Assembly (NCBI RefSeq): GCF_000376105.1
Contig: NZ_AQWM01000001.1
Span: 372,001 to 436,000, forward strand
Direction of reading: 5' to 3'
DNA from: Asticcacaulis benevestitus DSM 16100 = ATCC BAA-896
Lineage (GTDB): Bacteria > Pseudomonadota > Alphaproteobacteria > Caulobacterales > Caulobacteraceae
Length of the DNA stretch: 64,000 nt
In this document: positions 10,275 through 17,913 of the stretch, piece by piece
Layout of the letters: each line of letters begins with the position of its first letter
How positions within the stretch are numbered: position 1 is the first letter of the stretch
Program-made: the position numbers and the translations under genes
Notes under the pieces: model-generated
The model's database searches: none
The model's input: only the letters and a program-made list of their open reading frames with translations
Told to the model about the DNA's origin: nothing

Positions 10275-10694
10275 ATGACGATGCGCTGGTTGCTTAATTT
10301 ACTCGCTCCTTCTTTTACCTGGTGGAATGGCGCCACGCTCGGCACGCTCTTTACCATTGGCAAGCATGGTCGCCAGGTCGGCACGGACGAGTTTGGCAAC
10401 CGCTATTTTGAAGGTCGCACCGCCAAGAACAGTTACGACACGGGCCGTAAGCGCCGCTGGGTACTGTACAACGGTTATGCCGACGCCTCGAAGATTCCGC
10501 CCGATTGGCATGGCTGGATGCATTACACCTATGACACGCCGCCTTCGGAAGAGCCTCTGCGTCGCAAGGCCTGGGAAAAGCCCCACATGCCGAATATGAG
10601 TGGCACTCCCTATGCGCAGTTCCCATCGGGTTCGCTCAATGCAGAGGCCGAACGCCAAAAGACGACCGGCGATTACGAAGCCTGGAAACCCTAA
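10275..10694 (+). CDS. NADH:ubiquinone oxidoreductase accessory subunit NDUFA12 family
   Basis: This 139-residue protein matches the NDUFA12/B17.2 family, an accessory subunit of alphaproteobacterial and mitochondrial complex I. Visible signatures are TWWNGATLGTLFTI, GTDEFGNRYFEGR, RRWVLYNGYADASKIPPDWHGWMHY and a proline-rich tail. It is expected at the membrane-matrix arm interface and is encoded away from the nuo operon, which is usual. AAGGA at 10267-10271 is better spaced for the second ATG (10281, MRWLLN) than for 10275, so the true product may be two residues shorter. It is followed after 15 bp by the DUF2155 gene, with which it is probably co-transcribed. Confidence 0.93.
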   Translation: MTMRWLLNLLAPSFTWWNGATLGTLFTIGKHGRQVGTDEFGNRYFEGRTAKNSYDTGRKRRWVLYNGYADASKIPPDWHGWMHYTYDTPPSEEPLRRKAWEKPHMPNMSGTPYAQFPSGSLNAEAERQKTTGDYEAWKP

Positions 10695-10709
10695 CCGGAG
10701 CGACCCCTT

Positions 10710-11447
10710 ATGAAGCGCGTCACCGTTTCCGGATGGGCTATGCTTGCGGCTGTGGCGGCGTGCGTGGTTATTCCGGCCTCCGCCCAGGTGCCACCGCCCG
10801 ATCGTGGCGGCAATGGTGGTGATGCGCCGCACTATGTCGATAGCGCGGATTACGATCCGCAGCCCTATTATGTCGATGGCGTGCAGTATAAGCCCTATGT
10901 GCCGGAAAACAAAAAAGCCAAGCCGGCGGCCGAAGCGGTCAAGCCTGCGCCCACTCCGGTAACACCAACCGATACGCCGGTGAGTGAACTCCATCCGTTT
11001 GTGCCGCAACAGACGCCGGCCAAGGTGGCGCAAGCCGAGGCAACCTCGAAATCAGCATCGTCTTCTGAGGCTAGCGCGTCATCCTATGCGCCGCAAAAAC
11101 GTGCCCGCTATGCCGTGGCAATAATTGAGGCGCTCGATAAGGTGACGGCGGAAAGCGTGCGTTTTGAGGCGCCGATCGGCAAGCCTATCCGCTACAAGGG
11201 CCTGATCTATACGGTCAAGGCCTGCGAGACAACGGCTGAAGACGAGCCGATGTCGGATGCCATGGCCTATGTACGCGTGCGCACAAATCCGACGGCGGCC
11301 ACCAATACGTCACCGGCGATCAAGTCCAAGGAAGTTTTCCGCGGCTGGACGTTTGCCTCGACTCCGAGCCTCAACCCTATCCAGCATCCGGTCTATGATG
11401 CCTGGGTGATCAGTTGCCGGCACCCCCTCGTCAGCACCACGAGCTAA
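10710..11447 (+). CDS. DUF2155 domain-containing exported protein
   Basis: The 245-residue product has a signal peptide ending near VVIPASA|Q, a long Pro/Ala-rich low-complexity linker (about 25-130) and a C-terminal DUF2155 domain of about 100 residues (ALDKVTAESVRFEAPIGKP, YKGLIYTVKACETTAEDEP, EVFRGWTFASTPSLNPIQHP, YDAWVISCRHP). Two conserved cysteines in the domain may pair in the periplasm. The family's function is unknown, but it commonly sits beside NDUFA12 and aat in Alphaproteobacteria (recalled synteny). SD is GGAG before ATG 10710. Its last four bases overlap the convergent aat stop. Confidence 0.88.
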   Translation: MKRVTVSGWAMLAAVAACVVIPASAQVPPPDRGGNGGDAPHYVDSADYDPQPYYVDGVQYKPYVPENKKAKPAAEAVKPAPTPVTPTDTPVSELHPFVPQQTPAKVAQAEATSKSASSSEASASSYAPQKRARYAVAIIEALDKVTAESVRFEAPIGKPIRYKGLIYTVKACETTAEDEPMSDAMAYVRVRTNPTAATNTSPAIKSKEVFRGWTFASTPSLNPIQHPVYDAWVISCRHPLVSTTS

Positions 11448-12097
11448 GACGTGAGGATATCCATGACATCGCGCCCAGAAGCCGTGCGCGGCAAATCATA
11501 AAAATCACCTTTCAGGTCGATAGCCTGCTCCAGCTTGACCAGGTAGTCGGCCTTCGGCAGTTCGATTACGCCGAACTGGCTCAAATGGTCAGTCTGGAAC
11601 TGGCAATCGAGCAGGCTGAACCCGCCGGCTTTCAGGCGTGCCACCAGATGCACAAGGGCGATCTTGGAGACGTCGCGTTCGCGCGACACCATGCTTTCAC
11701 CAAAGAAGGCGCCGCCGATAGAGACCCCGTACAGGCCGCCCAACAGTTGACTGTCATCGCCCTTGGACCACACCTCGACGCTGTGCGCCAGACCCCGCGC
11801 GAACAGCGCCTGATAGAGGGCCTGAATCGAGTAGCTGATCCAGGTCGAGGTGCGGTTCATGGCTTCCTCGGCGCAAAGTTCGATGATCTGGCTAAAGGCC
11901 GTGTCAATGCGGATGGTATAGGCATCCTTGCGCACCGTGCGGGCAAGTCGCGACGGTATGTGAAAGCCATCGAGCGGCATGACGCCCCGCATCGGCGGAT
12001 CAACGAGGAACAGATAGTCGTCATCGCGCGCATCCGACATCGGGAAGATGCCGGTGCGATAACAGTCGATCAGGTCATCAAGGGTGAAGTCAGCCAA
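11444..12097 (-). CDS. aat: Leucyl/phenylalanyl-tRNA--protein transferase
   Basis: Aat transfers Leu or Phe from tRNA to proteins with N-terminal Arg or Lys, creating N-degrons for ClpS/ClpAP. The 217-residue sequence has the family landmarks: AYRTGIFPM-like CYRTGIFPMSD near the N-terminus, DPPMRGVMPLDGFHIPSRL, EAMNRTSTWIS, HSVEVWSKGDDSQLLGGLYGVSIGGAFFGESM and LLDCQFQTDHLSQFG. It lies about 32 bp downstream of accC on the same strand, so it may be the last gene of the accB-accC row. The window also carries clpP, though not adjacent. Confidence 0.95.
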   Translation of the reverse strand: MADFTLDDLIDCYRTGIFPMSDARDDDYLFLVDPPMRGVMPLDGFHIPSRLARTVRKDAYTIRIDTAFSQIIELCAEEAMNRTSTWISYSIQALYQALFARGLAHSVEVWSKGDDSQLLGGLYGVSIGGAFFGESMVSRERDVSKIALVHLVARLKAGGFSLLDCQFQTDHLSQFGVIELPKADYLVKLEQAIDLKGDFYDLPRTASGRDVMDILTS

Positions 12098-12129
12098 GGC
12101 TTGCGCCGCCGTGTTGTGGGGCAGGGACG

Positions 12130-13506
12130 TTACGCCCCTGCTTCTTGCGCCTTGATCCAGTTTTCCAGCCAGTGGATGTTGTAGTCACCTGACTGGACGT
12201 CCTTTTCCTGCAGCAGGTCGAGGAAGAGCGGGATGGTCGTGTCGATACCCGTCACCACCGTTTCACCGAGCGCACGCTTGAGGCGGGCAAGGGCTTCCGG
12301 ACGGTCGCGGCCGTGCACGATCAGTTTGCCAACCAGCGAGTCGTAATAGGGCGGGATGGCGTAACCGTTATAGATCGCCGAATCCAGGCGCACACCGAGA
12401 CCGCCGGGCGCGTGGAAATCAGTGACCGTTCCGGGGGAGGGCACGAAGGTGCGGGCGTTTTCAGCATTGATGCGGACTTCGATCGCATGGCCCTTGAGCT
12501 TGATATCGTCCTGGGTGAACGACAGCGGTAGGCCTTCGGCGATACGGATTTGTTCGCGCACCAGATCGATATCGGTGACATACTCGGTCACCGGATGTTC
12601 GACCTGAAGGCGGGTGTTCATCTCGATGAAGAAGAACTCACCGTCCTCAAACAGGAACTCGATTGTGCCGACGCCGAGATAGCCGATCTTCTTGATGGCG
12701 TTCACGACGATCATGCCGATCTTGTCGCGTGCGGCGTCATCGATAGCCGGCGAAGGCGCTTCTTCGAGCACCTTCTGGTGGCGGCGCTGCAAGGAGCAGT
12801 CGCGCTCGCCGAGGTGGACGACATTACCGTGGCTGTCGGCGATCACCTGGATCTCGATGTGGCGCGGCTTTTGGAGATAGCGTTCCATATAGACCGTCCC
12901 GTCACCAAAGGCGGCGGCGGCTTCGGTCTGGGCACTGAGCACGGCTTCGGCGAGAGACTCCGGGTCCTTGGCGACCTTCATGCCACGTCCACCACCGCCG
13001 GCAGCGGCCTTGATGATCAGCGGGAAGCCGATCGTTTCAGCGGCTTCCATGGCTTCCTCAACGGTCGAAACGCCGCCATCGGAACCTGGAACAACCGGGA
13101 TGCCGGCGTCCTTAGCGGCTTGCTTGGCGGTGATCTTGTCGCCCATCATGCGGATATGTTCGGGCTTCGGACCGATGAAGGTCATGCCGTGGGCGCCGAC
13201 GATCTCGGCGAAACGGGCGTTTTCCGATAGGAAGCCGTAGCCCGGGTGGATCGCCTGGGCACCGGTGATTTCGGCGGCGGCGATGATCGACGGGATATTG
13301 AGATACGACTTGGAGGCCGATGCAGGCCCGATGCAGACGGACTCGTCAGCCAGATGCACGTGCATGGCAGTGCGGTCGGCTTCGGAATGGACGGCCACGG
13401 TGGCGATGCCCATTTCCTTGGCGGCGCGGATGACCCGCAGGGCGATTTCACCACGATTGGCGATGAGAATCTTGTCGAAGGTTTTTACTGGGGAATCTTG
13501 AGTCAT
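12130..13506 (-). CDS. accC: Acetyl-CoA carboxylase, biotin carboxylase subunit
   Basis: AccC carboxylates the biotin on AccB in the first step of fatty acid synthesis. The 458-residue protein has the N-terminal Rossmann-like domain ([22 protein letters not shown]), the ATP-grasp glycine loop ([13 protein letters not shown]), the carboxylase signature ([19 protein letters not shown]) and the C-terminal segment with EVRINAENA. Its length is normal. The stop of accB lies only about 5 bp upstream, giving an accBC operon as in most proteobacteria; aat follows. Confidence 0.98.
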   Translation of the reverse strand: MTQDSPVKTFDKILIANRGEIALRVIRAAKEMGIATVAVHSEADRTAMHVHLADESVCIGPASASKSYLNIPSIIAAAEITGAQAIHPGYGFLSENARFAEIVGAHGMTFIGPKPEHIRMMGDKITAKQAAKDAGIPVVPGSDGGVSTVEEAMEAAETIGFPLIIKAAAGGGGRGMKVAKDPESLAEAVLSAQTEAAAAFGDGTVYMERYLQKPRHIEIQVIADSHGNVVHLGERDCSLQRRHQKVLEEAPSPAIDDAARDKIGMIVVNAIKKIGYLGVGTIEFLFEDGEFFFIEMNTRLQVEHPVTEYVTDIDLVREQIRIAEGLPLSFTQDDIKLKGHAIEVRINAENARTFVPSPGTVTDFHAPGGLGVRLDSAIYNGYAIPPYYDSLVGKLIVHGRDRPEALARLKRALGETVVTGIDTTIPLFLDLLQEKDVQSGDYNIHWLENWIKAQEAGA

Positions 13507-13511
13507 GTGTC

Positions 13512-13994
13512 TTACTCGAAGACGACGAGCGCTTCGCCGAATTCGACGGGTTGGGAATCGCTGACCAGAATCTGGGCCACAACGCCTTCACGCGGCGATG
13601 GAATAGGGTTCATCGTCTTCATGGCTTCGATGATCAGCAGGGTCTGGCCTTGCTTAACCTTATCACCTACCTTGATGAAGGCAGGCGTGCCGGGTTGGGC
13701 CTGCAGATAGACCGTGCCGACCATAGGCGATTTGATGGCGTCCTTGGCGACGGCGGCCGCTGCAGCGGGCGCGGGCGCGACATCGGCCGCAGCAACAGGT
13801 TCCGTGGGAGCCGGCGCATAGCTTTGCGCATAAGCAACGCTCGGTGCCGCCGTAAGCTGGCGCGCCACGCGGATCTTGAGATCGCCCTGTTCGACCTCGA
13901 TCTCGGTCAGCTCGGTTTCCTTCAGGATGTCGGCGAGCTTGCGGATCAGCTTGGGGTCGATCGGATCGGCGGCGGGAGCTTTGGGAGTCGTCAT
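13512..13994 (-). CDS. accB: Acetyl-CoA carboxylase biotin carboxyl carrier protein
   Basis: The 160-residue carrier carries biotin for AccC and the carboxyltransferase. The C-terminal biotinyl domain (about 85-160) includes the biotinylation site [12 protein letters not shown], where the Lys is modified; KTMN in place of the more common KMMN is usual in this lineage (recalled). The middle is an Ala/Pro-rich flexible linker ([21 protein letters not shown]). The N-terminus [29 protein letters not shown] is the standard AccB helix region. It is probably co-transcribed with accC, and sits about 37 bp after aroQ on the same strand. Confidence 0.97.
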   Translation of the reverse strand: MTTPKAPAADPIDPKLIRKLADILKETELTEIEVEQGDLKIRVARQLTAAPSVAYAQSYAPAPTEPVAAADVAPAPAAAAAVAKDAIKSPMVGTVYLQAQPGTPAFIKVGDKVKQGQTLLIIEAMKTMNPIPSPREGVVAQILVSDSQPVEFGEALVVFE

Positions 13995-14031
13995 GTGATA
14001 GCCTTGTACAAAGTCTTGAAAAATAAAGACT

Positions 14032-14472
14032 CTACTGTTTAACGAGGGTCAAAACGGCGCGAATGGCCAGTTCATAACCAATGGAACCAAATCCTGCAAC
14101 AATCCCTTTCGCCGCCAGCGACACATATGAGTGATGCCGGAAGCTTTCGCGGGCGTGGGGGTTGGAGAGGTGGCATTCGATGATGGGGATACTCAACGCC
14201 TTGCAAGCGTCATAGAGCGCCACCGAGGTGTGGGTGTAGGCTGCGGGATTGATGATCAGCGCGCTGGCCTCGGTGCGGGCCTCCTGAATCCAGTCAACCA
14301 ACTGACCTTCGTGATTGCTTTGCCGGAACACCAGACTGTGATCTGTGCCTTCAAGCAAGGCGGCGCAACGCGATTCAATATCGGCGAGGGTGTCGTAGCC
14401 ATAAATTTCCGGCTCTCTTACCCCAAGGAGGTTGAGGTTTGGGCCGTTGAGGACATATATGGGCTTGGACAT
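14032..14472 (-). CDS. aroQ: Type II 3-dehydroquinate dehydratase
   Basis: This enzyme converts 3-dehydroquinate to 3-dehydroshikimate in the shikimate pathway. The 146-residue product (from ATG 14472) has the hallmark N-terminus [20 protein letters not shown] with the catalytic Tyr, [29 protein letters not shown] and [18 protein letters not shown] with the catalytic His region. The start at 14472 has GAAGG eight bases upstream; an in-frame ATG at 14499 would add nine residues unlike the family. It is divergent from thiS and precedes accB-accC on the minus strand, a frequent arrangement. Confidence 0.96.
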   Translation of the reverse strand: MSKPIYVLNGPNLNLLGVREPEIYGYDTLADIESRCAALLEGTDHSLVFRQSNHEGQLVDWIQEARTEASALIINPAAYTHTSVALYDACKALSIPIIECHLSNPHARESFRHHSYVSLAAKGIVAGFGSIGYELAIRAVLTLVKQ

Positions 14473-14579
14473 GAAACCTTCGTAGAAGCAACGAAGCAAT
14501 TCTTCTAACGTGTCGGGAAGAGGCTCACAAGCCTAGTCTCGCATTGCAACAGGCCCTTCTTGGCAAAAATGGCGTAAAA

Positions 14580-14780
14580 ATGGTGAAAATACTGTTGAAC
14601 GGTGAGGAAAGGGAGGTTACGGCCACCACACTCACGGCTCTGATCGATGAAATCGGGCTAGAAGGTCGCAAGGTGGCCATCGAGAAGAATCTCGAAATCG
14701 TACCGCGTTCGACCTATCTGTCCACGGCGATCGCCGATGGCGACCGTGTGGAAATTGTACATTTTGTAGGAGGCGGCTAA
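14580..14780 (+). CDS. thiS: Sulfur carrier protein ThiS
   Basis: ThiS, when thiocarboxylated at its C-terminal Gly-Gly, supplies sulfur for the thiazole of thiamine. The product from ATG 14580 has 66 residues, with a beta-grasp N-terminus ([18 protein letters not shown]) and the obligatory C-terminus [11 protein letters not shown] longer frame from 14544 adds residues without similarity. Its TAA overlaps the thiG ATG by one base (TAATG), implying translational coupling. I looked for a TPP riboswitch in the 107 bp between aroQ and thiS and did not see one. Confidence 0.94.
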   Translation: MVKILLNGEEREVTATTLTALIDEIGLEGRKVAIEKNLEIVPRSTYLSTAIADGDRVEIVHFVGGG

Positions 14781-15580
14781 TGGACGACCAAGCTTTGAAA
14801 ACAGAAACATTGCCAGAGACCTGGAGTGTTGCGGGCCGCACCTTTACGTCGCGTCTGATTGTCGGTACCGGCAAGTACAAAGACTATGCCCAGAATGCCG
14901 CCGCCGCCAAGGCCTCCGGTGCCGAGATCGTGACGGTTGCCGTGCGTCGCGTCAACCTGACCGACCCAAATCAGCCCATGCTGATGGATTACGTTAAGCA
15001 GGACGAGTTCACCTATCTGCCCAATACGGCTGGTTGCTTCACCGGTGAGGATGCGGTGCGTACCCTGCGTTTGGCGCGGGAGGCTGGTGGCTGGAATCTG
15101 GTCAAGCTCGAAGTGCTCTCCGATCCCAAGACACTCTATCCGGACATGGAAGAGACGCTGCGCTCGCTCAAGCTGCTGGTGAAGGATGGCTTCGACGTCA
15201 TGGTCTATTGCAGCGACGACCCGGTCTATGCGCGCAAGCTGGAGGAGGCGGGTGCCGTCGCCATCATGCCGCTGGCTGCGCCGATCGGTTCCGGTCTGGG
15301 CATCCAGAACCCTGTCACCCTGCGCATTATCATTGAGAACGCCAAGGTGCCGGTGCTGGTCGATGCCGGGGTTGGCACAGCTTCAGAAGCAGCAGAAGCC
15401 ATGGAACTGGGATGCGACGCTGTGCTGATGAATACGGCTATTGCCGAGGCGAAAGACCCGATCCGCATGGCGCGCGCCATGAAGTATGCAGTCATGGCCG
15501 GTCGTGATGCCTATCTGGCTGGACGGATGCAGCGCAAGCTCTACGCCGATCCGTCCTCTCCGTTAGGTGGTCTGATCTAG
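14780..15580 (+). CDS. thiG: Thiazole synthase ThiG
   Basis: ThiG condenses deoxyxylulose phosphate, dehydroglycine or iminoglycine and ThiS-thiocarboxylate into thiamine thiazole phosphate. The 266-residue TIM-barrel protein shows [23 protein letters not shown] (with residues around the Schiff-base Lys later in VKLEVL), [39 protein letters not shown] and [22 protein letters not shown]. It is translationally coupled to thiS. Its 3' end overlaps the convergent DsbA-like gene by 4 bp. Other thi genes are not in the window. Confidence 0.97.
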   Translation: MDDQALKTETLPETWSVAGRTFTSRLIVGTGKYKDYAQNAAAAKASGAEIVTVAVRRVNLTDPNQPMLMDYVKQDEFTYLPNTAGCFTGEDAVRTLRLAREAGGWNLVKLEVLSDPKTLYPDMEETLRSLKLLVKDGFDVMVYCSDDPVYARKLEEAGAVAIMPLAAPIGSGLGIQNPVTLRIIIENAKVPVLVDAGVGTASEAAEAMELGCDAVLMNTAIAEAKDPIRMARAMKYAVMAGRDAYLAGRMQRKLYADPSSPLGGLI

Positions 15581-16362
15581 GACTTATTCGCAGCTCTGGC
15601 GGCCTCTACGGCTTTTTTCAGAGCATCGATCTTGGCGCCATCGATGGCCTGATCACCGATGACGAAGGTCGGCGTGCCGGTGGCGCCGATGTCAGCGCCG
15701 AGCGCCACCACCTTGTCGATATGCGCCTGGATGTCGGGAGTGGCGGCGAGGGCTAGGATCTGCTTCGGATCAACACCGGCCTTGGTGAGCGCGGCATCGA
15801 GATCGGCTTCTGATTTGATGTCTTCGGTCATGAAGGCGTAATGCACAGCCTCATAATGACCCAGCCGGGCCGCCGCTAAGGCCCGTGCCGCCAGGGGGCG
15901 GGAGTTTTGGCCGATGACCGGGTATTCCTTGACGATGATGGCGACGTCGGGATTTTCGCCTAAAAAGTCCTTGAGCGCCGGTGTCGAAGCCCGGCAATAG
16001 CCGCAATAATAGTCAAGGAACTCGACGATCTTGATAGGCGCGTTCGGATTGCCAAGAATGGGGTCGGCCTTGTCGTTGAACAGCGAGTCGTGATGGCTCT
16101 TGATGCCGGCCTTCAGGGCCTGCGATCGTTCTTCATCTCTCTGGGCTGACAGTTTGTTGCTTGCGGTTTCCAGCATGGCCGGACGGTTCAGCATGCCGTG
16201 CTCGACAACGAAACTCTGTACCTGCGGTACGAGATAAGGGGCGCCAGCCAGGACAACGGCGAAGAGGGCAAGGCCGGTCGTGATATTAGCCTGCGAAAAG
16301 ACATCCTTCCAAAGATAGGGGCGGATGGGCGGGGCGGCTTGAGGCGTGTCGGGATCGGTCAC
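15577..16362 (-). CDS. Membrane-anchored DsbA-family thiol oxidoreductase
   Basis: The 261-residue protein has a cytoplasmic Pro-rich N-terminus, one transmembrane anchor (about residues 28-48) and a periplasmic thioredoxin-fold domain with the redox motif [10 protein letters not shown] near residue 118. A cis-Pro segment [10 protein letters not shown] lies near 229. This fits the Thioredoxin_4/DsbA (BdbD- or ScsC-like) group that oxidises or isomerises periplasmic disulfides. It is 11 bp downstream of the M48/TPR protease gene on the same strand, a pairing that suggests shared envelope quality control. Its direction of catalysis (oxidase or isomerase) cannot be read from sequence. Confidence 0.87.
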   Translation of the reverse strand: MTDPDTPQAAPPIRPYLWKDVFSQANITTGLALFAVVLAGAPYLVPQVQSFVVEHGMLNRPAMLETASNKLSAQRDEERSQALKAGIKSHHDSLFNDKADPILGNPNAPIKIVEFLDYYCGYCRASTPALKDFLGENPDVAIIVKEYPVIGQNSRPLAARALAAARLGHYEAVHYAFMTEDIKSEADLDAALTKAGVDPKQILALAATPDIQAHIDKVVALGADIGATGTPTFVIGDQAIDGAKIDALKKAVEAARAANKS

Positions 16363-16373
16363 TTAAGAGCTTT

Positions 16374-17795
16374 CTAATTGCGACGGCGGCGCGTCGTTTC
16401 TTTTTCCACAGGCGCAATACCCATTTCGGAAGAGGCGGTCATAACGATATCGCGGGCGCGGCGATATTCGGGTGAGGTGGCGTCGAGATATTTTTGCGAC
16501 CACACCGCCGAGGTGCGGGCCGCCATATAGTCACCTTGGTAAAACTGGGCTTCAGCGGTGGACAGGCGTGCCAGACCCGGCTGATTCAGCCCGTCATAGG
16601 CCTGAGCCAGTTGCTCCCAGGCGAAGCTGTCGTCTTCCTCGTATTTGATTGACTGCTGGAGATGCTCCACGGCTTCATTCAGGCTGTCCTTGCCGCCGAC
16701 GGCAATCAGGGTCTGCCCCAGATTGAGTTGCAACAGCGGCGCCTGAGGCATCAGCGATACCGATTTTTCATGCGCTGGCTTGGCCAAAGCGGCGCGGCCG
16801 GTCTCGAAATAGATCTGGCCCTTCAGTTCCCACAGGTAGGGATTGTCAGGCTGCTCTTCCAGCATCTTATCGAGCAGCACGATGGCCTGATCCCAGTTGC
16901 CCATCTTGTAGGTAGCGATGACACGGGCATAGCGGGCCGGGTAGGAGGTGTTGTTTTCCGGATATTTCTGGAAGGTCTTGAGGGGGCTGTCGAGGAAGCC
17001 GGACAGCTTGGCCTTGACGATATCGAATTGTGCCAGGGTCTCAGGGCTATCGACCACGCCATAGTGCGGCTGACGTTCGGCGACGCCACGCAGAGCCTGG
17101 ATGCGTTCACGCGACAGGGGGTGGGTGCGGAAAAATTCGTAGCGATCGGCGTTGCTGAAGGTTTCGACATTGCGGAACTTGTAGAAGAAATCGACCAGGC
17201 CGCGCGACGACATGCCGGCCTTTTCCAGCGCCTTGACGCCAGCGGCGTCAGCGGCTGATTCCTCGGTCTGGATGTAATGCAGGGCGCCGAGCGTGCCGAA
17301 GGTGCTCGAACTGACCATCAGATTTGCGCCAGCATCGGGTGCGCCGGCAAGGGCTGCGATGACGCCAAGACCAAGCGAGACCGCCATGGGCATGCGGGCG
17401 GCGCGTTCGATCTCATCGGTGCGCATCATATGGCCGCCGCTTAAGTGGCCGGTTTCGTGGGCGATAACGCCGAAAAGCTGGTTGGGCGTATCGGCTTCCA
17501 TGATCAGGCCGGTGTTGAGACCGATGCGCAAACCGAAGGTGGCGAAGGCGTTGAGATCGTCACTGGCGATCAGCAAGTAATGTACGCGATCGGCGTCGAG
17601 ACCGGCAGCGCTCAGCACGGGCCGCGTCTGGCTTTTCAGGAAAGACTCGATCTCGGTGTCGCGGATAACGCTTTGCGCCTGGGCGATGCCAGGCAGAGAG
17701 AAGAGGCACAGGCCGATAAGCGCAGACAGCAGGGTGGTCAGGCACCTTATGGAGGCGCCCCCTATCCTTTTGGTCAGCTCAAAATAAGCCTGCAT
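16374..17795 (-). CDS. M48 family metalloprotease with TPR region (BepA/YfgC-like)
   Basis: The 473-residue protein has a signal sequence (hydrophobic stretch about 17-40, cleavage near AQAQS), an M48 zinc-protease domain with HExxH in IAHETGHLSGGH near residue 112 and the downstream zinc-ligand Glu in TEESAADAAGV, and a C-terminal TPR array (about 290-440). This matches BepA/YfgC, periplasmic proteases/chaperones that monitor outer-membrane beta-barrel assembly. The basic C-terminus KETTRRRRN is unusual for a periplasmic protein. It is followed by the DsbA-like gene. Confidence 0.88.
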   Translation of the reverse strand: MQAYFELTKRIGGASIRCLTTLLSALIGLCLFSLPGIAQAQSVIRDTEIESFLKSQTRPVLSAAGLDADRVHYLLIASDDLNAFATFGLRIGLNTGLIMEADTPNQLFGVIAHETGHLSGGHMMRTDEIERAARMPMAVSLGLGVIAALAGAPDAGANLMVSSSTFGTLGALHYIQTEESAADAAGVKALEKAGMSSRGLVDFFYKFRNVETFSNADRYEFFRTHPLSRERIQALRGVAERQPHYGVVDSPETLAQFDIVKAKLSGFLDSPLKTFQKYPENNTSYPARYARVIATYKMGNWDQAIVLLDKMLEEQPDNPYLWELKGQIYFETGRAALAKPAHEKSVSLMPQAPLLQLNLGQTLIAVGGKDSLNEAVEHLQQSIKYEEDDSFAWEQLAQAYDGLNQPGLARLSTAEAQFYQGDYMAARTSAVWSQKYLDATSPEYRRARDIVMTASSEMGIAPVEKETTRRRRN

Positions 17796-17913
17796 GGTCT
17801 AACCCCGCTGGTTTCCGCCTGTCATGAAATCTAGGCAGGAAGCGTGACAAATCTAAGGCGGGCACTGATGTGTATCAATGCCCGCCTATAAGATAGCTTA
17901 TACTTTTAAGTGA

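Noticed and set aside
14473-14579. Possible TPP riboswitch before thiS
   Set aside because: The conserved CTGAGA core and fitting stems are absent in the 107-bp gap.
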